Program-made: the position numbers and the translations under genes | Notes under the pieces: model-generated | The model's input: the letters and a program-made list of their open reading frames with translations, nothing else | Databases searched by the model: none | What the model was told of the DNA's origin: nothing | Source: Sorex araneus | Lineage: Eukaryota; Chordata; Mammalia; Eulipotyphla; Soricidae | Length of the DNA stretch: 64,000 nt | Reading direction: 5' to 3' | Assembly (NCBI RefSeq): GCF_027595985.1 | Contig: NC_073308.1 | Coordinates: forward strand, 13,732,511 to 13,796,510 | Part shown: positions 10,161 through 18,724 of the stretch, in pieces | How positions within the stretch are numbered: position 1 is the first letter of the stretch | Layout of the letters: every line of letters begins with the position of its first letter

Positions 10161-10719
10161 ACTATTATGATTATTTTAATAATAATAATGCTATCAGCTT
10201 GTCTTTCGGTGGAAATATATACACATTTCTCCTAAGAACACATCTAGCAATAGAACTCTGGGGCATGGACAGGTTAGAGGAGAGCCAGTTTTCCAAAGTC
10301 ACTGAACTATTCTTATACTTTCAGTGGAAGGTGTGAGATTGTCAGTCTCTGTGTGCTGGCCAGCTCTCGGCCTTGCGAATCATTCCAACTCAGTCATTCA
10401 GGCAGGTATAGAGACTGTGGTTTTAATTTGCATTTCCCTGATGAGTAATGTCAAACAATATTTTCTTTACTGAATGAAAGAAAAAAAAAGTCCTACAACA
10501 AGCCAGAGTGCTGAGAGTGGCACTCTTTGCAGAGATTGACTGGGGGCTTAATGCTTCTGTTTTGTGCTGGGCTTTGCCTCCTGGTCTCCCATTTGTTAAC
10601 TGTTCTTAAATGTTCTGTGTCTTTTTTGTTGTTGTTCTCTTTTTACTTTAAATGCTTTATTTTTCAGATTATAAAACCACCCTCCAAGCCACCTGACTTA
10701 CTTATAAATAACAAGGTGT

Positions 10720-10903
10720 GGGCTGGAGAGAGGGAGCTGGACTTAAAGCATGTGCCTTACAAACAGTTGGCCCTGATTGGATCCCCAGCACCACATCTGG
10801 TCCCCTGAGCACTGCCAGGAGTGCTCCCAAGCACAAAGCCATAAGTATGCCCTGAACATGCTCAGAATGGCTCCCAAATTTACAATAATAATAATAATAA
10901 TAA
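10720..10903 (+). mobile_element. SOR-type SINE with (AAT)n tail
   Basis: Diverged copy from 'gggctggagagagggagctg' to 'cagaatggctcccaaattta', ending in an AAT trinucleotide run. It sits just beyond the CDKN1A polyadenylation site. Confidence 0.8.
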
Positions 10904-10939
10904 GTAAATGACAAGGATAATGACAATACCAGTATTATA

Positions 10940-11060
10940 AGTCATCAGGACACATTTATTGAGCACCTGCTGTATACCCAGCACTGTGGGAGGAGCTTTC
11001 AGGATCCAGAGCTGCTGGGGTATGTCCTGCCCTTTCAGGCTTACAGTCTAGGTAGAGATG
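10940..11060 (-). mobile_element. L2-like 3' end forming the CDKN1A poly(A) region
   Basis: The gene strand reads 'agactgtaagcctgaaaggg', 'cagtgctgggtatacagcag', 'gtgctcaataaatg', the classic text of an L2 3' end (actgtaagctcc...gtgctcaataaat). Its presence in human at the same place implies an old, shared insertion. Confidence 0.6.
10955..10960 (-). terminator. CDKN1A: CDKN1A polyadenylation signal AATAAA
   Basis: On the gene strand the context is 'caggtgctcaataaatg', the same as my recollection of the human CDKN1A 3' end. Cleavage is expected 10-25 bases further on, near 10930-10945. Confidence 0.9.
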
Positions 11061-11267
11061 GGAGAGCCGAGCCACACGGGAGCCAGGGGAGACAGTCCGG
11101 CCAGGCTGGCACAGGAGCTGGAAAGCACCATTTTGGTGCCTCCGAGGCTCCATGTTTTGCCCCAAGAAAGAACTCAGGCCTCCCTGGCCCAGACTCGCCC
11201 GTGCAGTGCTCATGCGCGGCCCTCAGCTCCTCACCGTCACACCTGACTCCTTGTTCAGTTGCTATTC

Positions 11268-11274
11268 AAAGTGC
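11268..11274 (-). promoter_or_regulatory. Conserved miR-17/20/93/106 seed match (distal)
   Basis: Gene-strand 'cattgcactttga' matches the human 3' UTR segment in my recollection. GCACTTT pairs with the seed of the miR-17 family, a known repressor of p21. Confidence 0.6.
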
Positions 11275-11785
11275 AATGAAATGGGGTGGGGTTGGGGGGC
11301 GGAGGAGGGGAGGGTCCTTGGATGGGTCCCAGGGGCTGTTGTCACACTCTCCCTCCTAGATAATGCTGCTTCCGCCCTGCCTACCTCCCCACACAGAGAG
11401 CCCAGAGCATGGCTCTGACTCCTGCATGCCGCCCCAAGGAAGCTGCTGGAGGGACTGGGGACCCCTCTCCAGCATGCGCTTCCTCCTTCCAGCCTACTAC
11501 AGAGTTGGGGAGACGGGCACCCCAGGGCTGAGGCCCCAGGCCCAGAGGAGACTGGGGGGGCAGGGACGGAGCAGAGGGGGAACTGAGGCCCAGCTGGAAC
11601 ATGTAGAAAAGTCCGGGGCGGGGGGTTCTCAGGAGGGGGGTGTTTGTTATGGGACCCCACTGCCCTGGGCCTTCTCAGACTAGGGGTGCCAGGCTGCACC
11701 TGAATCCTGGTCACCTGCCCGAGGGGACTTCAGAGCCTGGAAGGTACCTCCACTGGCGGGGGGGGGGGTGCGGGGGGGGCCCTGG

Positions 11786-11792
11786 AAAGTGC
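11786..11792 (-). promoter_or_regulatory. Conserved miR-17/20/93/106 seed match (proximal)
   Basis: Gene-strand 'tttgagaagtaaac' followed by 'attagcactttcc' parallels human 'tttgagaagtaaacagatgg' + 'cactttg'. The GCACTTT core is kept. Confidence 0.6.
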
Positions 11793-12122
11793 TAATGTTT
11801 ACTTCTCAAATTATCACGGATTCCTGTCGAGAATGCAGGAAAGGGCCCCCAGAGAGCAGGGGGAGAGGGAGCAAGGGGGGTTTTAAATAATATTTGCATA
11901 ATAAAAACACCTACACTCTAATGAAGGGGGCTAAAGGGTTTGTGTTCTTTTAAATAATTCTAATGGGGGTATGGGGGCAGCAGGCAAGGTATGTACAAGA
12001 AGAGTTTAAATTAAAACACATATAATAATTAAGAAGCACGAACTGAAGGGCTGAGCAGAAGCTGTGAAGGAGCCCTGTGTGTTGGGGCCCTTGTTCCAGG
12101 AGCCTGGGGATGCTGAGGCAGG

Positions 12123-12172
12123 TTAGGGCTTCCTCTTGGAGAAAATCCGCCGGCGTTTAGAGTGGTAGAAAT
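12123..12172 (-). CDS. CDKN1A: CDKN1A exon 3 coding part: C-terminal PIP box end and NLS
   Basis: Acceptor 'tcccccag' precedes the exon at 12172. The first two bases complete the split codon for D143. The exon encodes residues 143-158 (D-F-Y-H-S-K-R-R-R-I-F-S-K-R-K-P) and ends in TAA. F144 and Y145 are the aromatic pair of the PCNA-interacting PIP box that starts at Q138 in the previous exon. The basic clusters 148-151 and 155-157 form the nuclear localisation signal. Oddity: the human R-R-L of the second cyclin-binding (Cy2) motif is R-R-R here (CGG where human has CTG), so the hydrophobic residue of the RxL motif is missing. Confidence 0.95.
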
Positions 12173-12362
12173 CTGGGGGAGAGAGAGAAGAGCATCAGCC
12201 AGGCCAGGAAGAAGGACCCACCCAGGCAACTGTGGGAACTTCGGAGGCAAGAGAGGGCTCTTGGCTGCTTCTCTGGGCACCCCAGCAGGTGACGGGGACC
12301 CAGGGCAGCGCCGACATCCATGCCTCTGCCCGGAAGACGAGCTGCCTGGCCTAAGATCTGGG

Positions 12363-12500
12363 ATCACTGGTGATGGGAAATGGACACTGGTGGAGGGATG
12401 GGTTTTGGATCACTGTATGACTAAAGCCTGATCGTGGGCAGCTTTGTATCTATATATCTTGTGGTGACTCAAATAAAATAATAAAAATTTAAAAAAAAAC
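12363..12500 (+). mobile_element. L1 3' end in CDKN1A intron 2
   Basis: 'ggacactggtggagggatgg', 'gatcactgtatgactaaagc', then 'tggtgactcaaataaaataa' and an A-run form a shrew-type L1 3' UTR. It is antisense to CDKN1A and short (5'-truncated), as typical of L1 insertions. Confidence 0.75.
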
Positions 12501-13020
12501 AATGTTAACTATTTTAACAATAAAAGAAATAAAATGTTATCTCATGTGCAACAGGAAAAAAAAACCCAAAAAAATAGCACATCTGGTCCCCCACTATGTG
12601 CTCATTTCCATGGAAACATCCGTTGCTCTGTGGCATGCACCAAAGATGGGGGGTGGGTGGCTCTGGACAAGGCCCTGGCCGCAGAGTTCTCTGGGACGGC
12701 TCTGCTCATAACTGCCAGGTATTAGAGCAGCATGAGGTAAGAGCCAGCAGACCCTCTGGGGGAGACCCTGCTCTCTGCCTGGTCCCGAGAGCAGCACGGC
12801 ACCTTCAGACCGCAGCAAATTGGCTAGTGGAGCGGTACATGTCCTCTCTGGAGCTGTTTCCTCTCTGGGAACACGAGGGGAACATCTCACAGGCCATGGC
12901 TGTGAGGCTGCAGACACGTCTCTGGATAGACGCGGGCTTGGCGCCCTGCCTCTCCCCGGCTTCTCTCTGCAGGAGGCCCAGAGCAGGCAGAGAAAGTGTC
13001 CAGTGGTTCACTTCTCCCGG

Positions 13021-13190
13021 CTCATCTGTTACACAGAGTACCTACTCTGTGCCCGGTGCCACTGAGGGTACCTCAGGCGCAGCAACGACAGATGCAGATC
13101 CCTTCCCTGCGGGAACTACACCCAGCGAGGAGGCAGGATGGTGCTAGAGCAAGGAAGCAGCTCTTGCTAAATAGTGTCAAAGAGAAGAAA
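13021..13190 (-). mobile_element. L2-like fragment in intron 2
   Basis: 'gagtacctactctgtgcccg' followed by 'gatcccttccctgcggga' is the antisense pattern of the L2/MIR-type 3' segment ('gagcacctactatgtgccagg'). Confidence 0.5.
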
Positions 13191-13377
13191 GTAATCAGAG
13201 AAGGGGGACAGGAAGTGTGAGTGTGTATGTGCGGACACATGTACTAAAACAGGAAACTGAGTCCAATAGGGTCATCAGGGAAGTATCATTAGTCCCTTCT
13301 CCACTGCGAACTCACTGTGGGCCTTAGGGGAAGCTCCTTTCGGAGTATCTCCTTGCCTGTCCGAGTGGCCAGGGAGA

Positions 13378-13547
13378 AGCCAGAGCAGTAGGACAGCAGC
13401 TGGGGCCCTTGTCTTGCACGAGGCCATGCCAGGTTCAAATCCCCGGCACCCCAGATGGTCCCCAAAGCCCACCAGGAATGACCGCTGAGCACAGAGACAG
13501 GAGTAAGGCCTGAGCACTGTTGGATGTGACCCAAAAATCAAAGTGAA
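13378..13547 (+). mobile_element. SOR-type SINE in intron 2
   Basis: Complete, diverged copy from 'agccagagcagtaggacagc' to 'gatgtgacccaaaaatcaaa'. It is antisense to CDKN1A. Confidence 0.75.
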
Positions 13548-13768
13548 TAAAAGAGTGACCAGAAGTACATTTGGTACAGGACCCTCAGAGGACAGAATGA
13601 AACCCACCCTAGAAACTTAGGGACTTAGCAAAGGGCCTGGCCACTCGCCGCTCTTGACTGGGGGTCCGCTGTGTGGCTCAGGAAGTCACTTTTCCTCTCT
13701 GGACGTCCCCCTCATCCCCGGCCTGGCAGGTCAGCCCTTGAACAGCGGATTCCTGCCCCTGTCCTCAC

Positions 13769-14195
13769 CTGTCATGCTGGTCTGCCGCCGTTTCCGGCCC
13801 TGAGAGGTGCCAGGACCACCTGGGGACCCCTCGGGCTGCTCTGGGGAGGGAGGCCGGATAGTGCAGGACAGCGACAGGTCCACGTGGTCCTCCGGGGCCG
13901 AGCCCTGCAGCAGGGCGGACGGCCCGGGCCGCTTGCCGCCCCCCAGGTCGTCCTGGCGCCCCAGGCAGGCCTTGGGCAGGCCGAGGCCGCGCACGCGCTC
14001 CCAGGCGAAGTTGCCCTCCAGCGGCGTCTCCGTCACGAAGTCGAAGTTCCACCGCTCCCGGGCCTCCTGCGCGCAGCTGGCCAGGAGGGCGTCGCAGTCG
14101 CGGCGCAGCTGCTCGCTGTCCACGGGGCCGAAGAGGCGGCGGCAGGCCGTGCTGCCCCGCGGGATGGGCCGCGCGTCGTCGGCGTGCTCGGACAT
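13769..14195 (-). CDS. CDKN1A: CDKN1A exon 2: p21 CDK inhibitor, residues 1-142
   Basis: The start ATG at 14193-14195 has A at -3 and is the first ATG of the mRNA. The exon ends after the first base of codon 143 at a GTGAGG donor (13768-13763). Seen: Cy1 cyclin motif A-C-R-R-L-F-G-P (17-24); inhibitory core E-R-W-N-F-D-F-V-T-E-T-P-L (47-59) with W49, F51, F53 and the T57-P58 phosphosite; A-W-E-R-V (64-68); S124-P125; and R-K-R-R-Q-T-S (134-140), which joins the NLS, the Akt site T139 (human T145) and the PIP-box start Q138, M141. Total length is 158 versus 164 in human; the loss lies around 79-84, where human has an extra P-T-G-P-R-R-type stretch. Oddity: human L76-Y77-L78 (3-10 helix) is A76-C77-L78. 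Neighbouring exons and promoter confirm identity. Confidence 0.97.
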
Positions 14196-14201
14196 GCTGC
14201 T
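14196..14201 (-). promoter_or_regulatory. CDKN1A: CDKN1A exon 2 acceptor, tandem NAGNAG form
   Basis: The gene strand reads 'ctctcacacagcagcATG'. Both CAGs could be used, placing the exon start at 14199 or 14196. The choice changes only three 5' UTR bases, including the spacing to the start codon. Confidence 0.7.
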
Positions 14202-14422
14202 GTGTGAGAGATAAGGCGGCCGGTCACTTGGGGAACCCCCACCAGCCCTCCCGGAAACTGAGGGCCAGCTCATGTCAACAGAGGCAAGGACGGTGGGCAG
14301 GGGCAGGGCCTGCCCTCTGGGCCCTGGAGTCTCCCCAGGGCGAGGCTGGCAGGTCCTGCCAACGGGCGAAGGGCGGAGTTCGAGCTCAACCTGCTGGAGT
14401 GTGGGCATTGCTTGCAGGGACC

Positions 14423-14811
14423 CAGATGCCATTCTGGCACCCCAGTCCTGAGTGTGGCCAGGAGACTCCTGAACACTGAGACGGAACACCCCGGGCCACG
14501 CTAGGTCTGAGCACCCCCATCAAGTAAAAGGGAAAACAGCTGGACTACAGATGGACCCACTGACAGCAGCCAACAGCCCTGAAACACCCTGACAGTGCTC
14601 CAGCCCCACGGGGAGGCCCTGCTCAGCCACCCCGAAGCAGCTCAATCTGCTGGAGGCAACAGCATCCCAGCCAATCACCAACCTGAAACAGTTATGAATA
14701 TCTTGGAGCCGGGAGATAGCACAAAGGACTATAGACTGTTACCACCCCCGTGGGCCCCCAAACACCAACGGCATGGCACCCACCCCCCACCCAAAGTTAC
14801 TGATATCTCAT
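14423..14811 (+). mobile_element. Degenerate SINE text in intron 1
   Basis: Fragments resembling the SINE body ('gtcctgagtgtggccaggag') and head ('ggagccgggagatagcacaa' at 14706) are visible but broken. The second one runs into the GAAA tract that follows, so it may be that tract's source. Confidence 0.4.
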
Positions 14812-14969
<158 letters not shown>

Positions 14970-15754
14970 GGGAAGGCAGATAGAAGTAAAGCAGGAAGGC
15001 TGGCCTTCAGGCGGGCTATCTCTGGTCTCTTCACCTTTAAAGGGGCTGTCACAGTGCAAAGGGTGGCTGGTTGGAGGTCCCCCTGGCCAGACAGAAGCAG
15101 CAGCTGAGCAGCTGGATCTGGCCCTTCAGAGCCAGGGGCCTGGAGCTGGCCTGGGGACACTGGCTGCAGGCTCTGCCTCAGCGCCCGGGGCAGGCAGTCT
15201 CTTCTCGGGGCCCTTCCCTCGGGTGCAGTCAGAGGAGCTGGTGGCTCCGTGTGGCTCCGTGCAGTTAGCTGAGCACACGGCCAACTGCTGCATTCAGAGG
15301 TGCAGCGGGAACCTGCCCTTGGGCCTGACTGAGCCTCCTGTCAACCCATTTCCTGCAGAAGACAGCTGACAGGTGCTGGGGAGGGGTGCAGGCAGGCAGG
15401 TACTTCAGGAACGGGGAGACCAGACACCTCCACGCCCCTCCCCAAGGAGCCCGCATCCAGGGACAACCGAATGCAGGTGGCTCTGAAGCCTAAAGAAAGG
15501 GAAGGCTGGCACCCCACCCGACTCAGGCCCGGCTGCAGGCTTAGGCCACAACAGTCTCGGCGGGGCCTGAGCTTTACTAGGACAAGCCCTGATGAGCAGG
15601 CTCTGTGGGTGACAGCTCAGCCAAGATGCCTCCTGGGCCACAGACCCTGGCCACAGCACCCAGAGCCCAGCAAACCAGGTCTCCACTGAGGAGGGAGACT
15701 GGGCGCCCTCAGACTGGGCTTCAAGACCGTGGTCCAAAGATATGCAATCCTGGA
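14970..15754. other. CDKN1A intron 1, unassigned part
   Basis: Unique-looking intronic DNA. I see no additional exon that I can support. Confidence 0.45.
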
Positions 15755-15852
15755 GGCCAGAGGGTAGGGGTTGGCCTTACACACGGCTGACCCGGATTCA
15801 ATCCCAGGCATTCCTGAGTGCCACTGAGTATGGCCCAAAAAATAAAAAAGAA
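15755..15852 (+). mobile_element. SOR-type SINE, deleted
   Basis: 'aggccagagggtaggggttg', B-box 'ccggattcaatcccagg', then a jump to 'cctgagtgccactgagtatg'. Confidence 0.65.
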
Positions 15853-15971
15853 ATGCAAATCTTGACGCTAGAGCACACTACAAGGTGGACAGAGACCTCT
15901 AATAACTTTCACCCACTCTCTTCAGGACAAAAGTTGGGCGTTCTTTATATATAATATATATTTGGAGCTTT

Positions 15972-16124
15972 TTTTTTTCCTTTGGTTTGGTTTGGGGACA
16001 TACTTGGCAGTGTTCAGGGGCTCCTCCAGGGCTTGGCACTCAGGAGCCCCTCCTGGCAGTACTCTGGGGTTCCTACTTGGATCTGAGGCTTGCACCTGCC
16101 TGCTGCACTATCTCTCCAGCTCCC
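15972..16124 (-). mobile_element. SOR-type SINE, diverged
   Basis: T-run followed by 'acatacttggcagtgttcag' through 'cactatctctccagctcc'; it is sense with CDKN1A. Confidence 0.75.
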
Positions 16125-16199
16125 TATTTGGGGCTATTCTAATAAACTTACAAATCGGAATTTTTCTAGGAAGTGAATAAATTAACTTTTTTTAAAAAA

Positions 16200-16315
16200 G
16201 TAGGAAAACTCCGAGAAGTAAGTAACTCGCCCATGGTCACACAGCTCTTGAGTGGTATAGCCAGGACTTGAAACGAGACTTGTCGGTCCTGGGCACCGTG
16301 CCCTAGTGTGGGAAT
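16200..16315 (-). mobile_element. MIR fragment
   Basis: 'aactcgcccatggtcacaca' and 'gacttgaaacgagacttgtc' match the antisense MIR core ('taacttgcccaaggtcacacagctagtaagtggcagagccagg'). Confidence 0.7.
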
Positions 16316-16671
16316 ACTACTCCTACCCTAATTTTAAGGCTTCGTGGCCAGAAAGATCCATCTGAAACACCTAGGAAGCTTTCTTAAGTTGCGGGGATTT
16401 AGGCAAGTCCTTATCAGCCCCCTCGTCGGGATGCCGCCACGCCCAGGAACACCTGAGAACAGCTTTCTAGCTGTCCCTCTCCGTGAGCCTTCAACCGCGT
16501 GCAGCCCCCAGCAAGCCCACCCCGCCCAGAGCTCCCTGCCGAGAGGCGGGCGGGTGGGCGCGGGCTCCGGGCCGCGAGGCGAGAGCGGCCCTTAAGCGGG
16601 GAGCGAGTCTGGCCGCGCGCGGCCGCCAGGGGGCGCCGGGCGCCGGGCAATCGCGCCGGCCGGGAGCGCGA

Positions 16672-16678
16672 TGAGTCA
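16672..16678 (+). promoter_or_regulatory. AP-1 consensus TGAGTCA in intron 1
   Basis: A perfect palindromic-type AP-1 site in the CpG island, with a CRE-like 'cacgtca' at 16751-16757. Function is inferred from the motif only. Confidence 0.4.
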
Positions 16679-16800
16679 GTTTCCTGCGCGGCGGCCCGCC
16701 CGCCCACTGCGCGTCCACTGCGCGGGCGCGGGAGGGGCCCGGGCCGCGAACACGTCACGCTGAGCCAGCCGGGCTTCCGAGAGCCCCGCCACTGTGGGCA

Positions 16801-16990
16801 GACGGTGCGAGCGCGCGCACACGCACACACGCGCGCACACGCACACGCGCGCACACGCGCAGACACACACACACACGCGCGCACGCACACACAGGCTCAG
16901 ACACGCACACACCGCACGCCCTTGTATGCACACACACGCACACGCGCGCTCCTGTACACGCGCATACACAAGGGCGCGCGCACGCGAGCA
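16801..16990 (+). repeat. Mixed (CA)/(CG) alternating tract
   Basis: About 190 bases dominated by alternating purine-pyrimidine (CACA, CGCG, ACGC) in intron 1 next to the promoter. Such sequence is prone to Z-DNA. Confidence 0.85.
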
Positions 16991-17048
16991 CCCGGGAGCG
17001 CGCGGAGATCTGGTCCCTCCACCTTATCTCCACGCCCCAGAGCAGAGA

Positions 17049-17055
17049 TGAGTCA
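17049..17055 (+). promoter_or_regulatory. Second AP-1 consensus TGAGTCA in intron 1
   Basis: The site lies 370 bp from the first, directly after the CA/CG tract, in 'gatgagtcagatctctgg'. The pair could form an intronic enhancer; this is inferred. Confidence 0.4.
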
Positions 17056-18032
17056 GATCTCTGGAAAATAAAAATAGACGGGAGTAAGGAAAACAAAACC
17101 GCTGGAAAGTCCTCCCCGAAACGCGGCGGAGGGAGTCACCCGCGCGCCCGAAAGTGCCAAACCCAGTTCCCAGACTCCTCCGAGCAGAGGGCGTGCAAGT
17201 GTCTCCCGAGGACCCAGCCCCGGGGGCCGCGTCCCAATCCCTCGGGGAGGCCACTCTGGCCGAGCTGGGCCGCTGACGGCCCCCCGGAAACCGCACCCTC
17301 TGGGCCGAGCGCCACCGCGCCGGGGCCACTGGGCGGCGGGAACGAGGGGGCCACGCTGTTCCAAAAGTGACAGGCACGGGTCCCCGAGGGCGCGGTGTGG
17401 GGCGGGGACCGGACGCCCGGGCCAGGACCTCCCGGTGTCCCGGCTTCTCTGGAACACTCTGTGCCGGCCAAATAGGTCACTATGCTGATGGGGTGGGGGT
17501 GGGTGCGGGGGGCAGAGATCGCCGAGGGCAAGGAAAGGGACTTCGAGGGCTGTCAGCGTCCGGGTAGGGTTCCTCCCTCCCCGGCGCGTCTTCGGGGTCT
17601 CCGATCACCGTGAGCCACACTCCCCTGACATCTTCCCAGGGGCCGGCGACACAGAGCGCGCTGCCAGCCCGGTAGTGGACACGGCGGCACGGGAATCCGG
17701 GACCTCAGGAGTCTGAGCCCGGGCGCTGGGCGGGGCCCCTCCGAGCTCCCAGGAGAGCCCCCCGGGAGCGCAGCGCAGGGCAACCTGCTGCGCTCACCGC
17801 GCCCCGGCAGACCGGGCTTCCAGCCCTTGGTCACCGAGGAGTCGCGCCCTGCCCGGGGGCCGGTCCGTCCCGGGCGCCCCCCGCCCCCCGGCACCCGGGG
17901 GGCGGAGAGAGTGGTCGGGGATCCCTCTCACCTGGGTTTCCCCTCTCCGCCCGCAGCTCTCACGCATCCCGACCCCCGAGCACTTGGACCCCGAGCGCGC
18001 AGCCTTGCACACACGCACGCGCCAGCGCGCAG

Positions 18033-18040
18033 TCACCTGT
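18033..18040 (-). promoter_or_regulatory. CDKN1A: Possible alternative exon 1 donor
   Basis: The gene strand 'gttcacaggtgactgcgcgc' resembles the human segment 'gttcacaggtgtttctgc', which I recall from an extended 5' leader variant. Use of this donor would lengthen exon 1 by about 130 bases. Confidence 0.35.
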
Positions 18041-18054
18041 GAACCTAGCGCGCG

Positions 18055-18126
18055 TGACACGCGCATACGCGCGCGCGCACACACACGGACACACAGACAC
18101 ACACGGACACGCTCACACTCACGGAC
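18055..18126 (+). repeat. Alternating CG/CA tract near the transcription start
   Basis: 'acgcgcatacgcgcgcgcgc' runs into CACACGGACA repeats, 50-120 bases inside intron 1 from the donor. It is Z-DNA-prone. Confidence 0.85.
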
Positions 18127-18167
18127 ACGCCCGACTCGGCTCCAGCCACCGCCAGCCGCGCCCTCAC

Positions 18168-18238
18168 CTCCTTCTGAGGCTCGCCTGGACCCGGGACCCG
18201 CGGCGGCTCCACTCCGCTCCGCTCAGCTGCGCGTACCT
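18168..18238 (-). other. CDKN1A: CDKN1A non-coding exon 1
   Basis: The gene strand contains 'gcagctgagcggagcgg' and ends 'gcctcagaaggag' before a GTGAGG donor (18167-18162), parallel to human '...agctgagg...actcagaggaggtgag'. It contains no ATG. The start is uncertain between about 18228 and 18241. Confidence 0.8.
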
Positions 18239-18262
18239 CGCCGGCCCGCCCGCCCGCCCGCC

Positions 18263-18269
18263 TTATAAA
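18263..18269 (-). promoter_or_regulatory. CDKN1A: CDKN1A TATA box
   Basis: Gene-strand TTTATAA lies 30-40 bases upstream of the expected start, followed by four CGGG units. Human has a weaker TATA-like element at this place. Confidence 0.8.
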
Positions 18270-18280
18270 GCCGCGCGGCG

Positions 18281-18303
18281 CCGCCCTCCGCCCGCCCCGC
18301 CCC
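18281..18303 (-). promoter_or_regulatory. CDKN1A: Sp1-type GC boxes
   Basis: The gene strand carries 'ggggcggggcgggcgg' and a further GGGCGG directly upstream of the TATA box, as in the Sp1/Sp3 cluster of the human promoter. Confidence 0.7.
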
Positions 18304-18724
18304 GGCCCGCTCGGCCGAGGTTGGCTCCCTTCGCCGCGCGACCTTCTTTCCGAGTTCGGTGCCTTTCCCTCCTCCCCACACCCCACTCCCGGGTCTGTGC
18401 GCCCAACACCCCACCCCCCACGGAATGAACCACAGTCCTGTGCTACTCCCAATGTTGAGGGGATGGCAAACTCGGGATGACACCCTGGGTCCACCCCAAG
18501 CATCTGAACGGTGCCACCTCGTTCTCAAGGACCCCTGACTCAACCACCTCTTCCGAAGTATCTGAGGCATCCAGACACTCCAAGAACGGCCGAGGGTAAA
18601 GGGGGATCAATCCCCTTTACTTCACAGATAAACATCAAAGCACAGAAATCAAGGCACGAAGAGTTGCTGCTGTCTCAAGGGAGGCAGGACTGGGGAATCC
18701 TCTCAGAAGGAGCCAGCAGCTGGC

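Larger units (their letters stand above)
9560..10480 (-). mobile_element. Ancient L1 fragment split by SINEs
   Basis: 'gtctattaagaataatgctg' on the left, and 'aataatgctatcagcttgtc' through 'ttaatttgcatttccctgat' on the right, are antisense L1 3'-region text. Two SINEs (9630, 9819) are inserted into it. Confidence 0.55.
10938..12122 (-). other. CDKN1A: CDKN1A 3' untranslated region
   Basis: It follows the TAA at 12123-12125. The proximal part (about 11880-12035) is an AU-rich block (gene strand 'cttcttaattattat', 'ttagaattatttaaa') that parallels the AU-rich segment of the human 3' UTR, where stability factors such as HuR are known to act. Two gene-strand GCACTTT seed matches lie at 11786-11792 and 11268-11274. 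The last 100 bases resemble an L2 3' end and contain the poly(A) signal. A G-run at 11757-11777 interrupts the unit. Confidence 0.88.
16470..18430. promoter_or_regulatory. CpG island over CDKN1A promoter and 5' intron 1
   Basis: Dense CpG text on both strands, strongest at 16500-16800, 17100-17420, 17640-17960 and 18170-18340. It is continuous with the core promoter and extends about 1.7 kb into intron 1. Open frames of 100-190 codons inside it are composition artefacts. Confidence 0.85.

Noticed and set aside
13671..14214. Plus-strand frames of 135-178 codons over CDKN1A exon 2
   Set aside because: They are antisense shadows of the GC-rich p21 coding exon.
14196..14489. Upstream extension of the p21 frame to an ATG at 14489
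   Set aside because: It reads through the intron 1 acceptor; the protein starts at the ATG in exon 2 as in other mammals.
16414..17096. Several 80-190 codon frames in the CA/CG-rich intron segment
   Set aside because: Composition artefact of alternating repeats in a CpG island.
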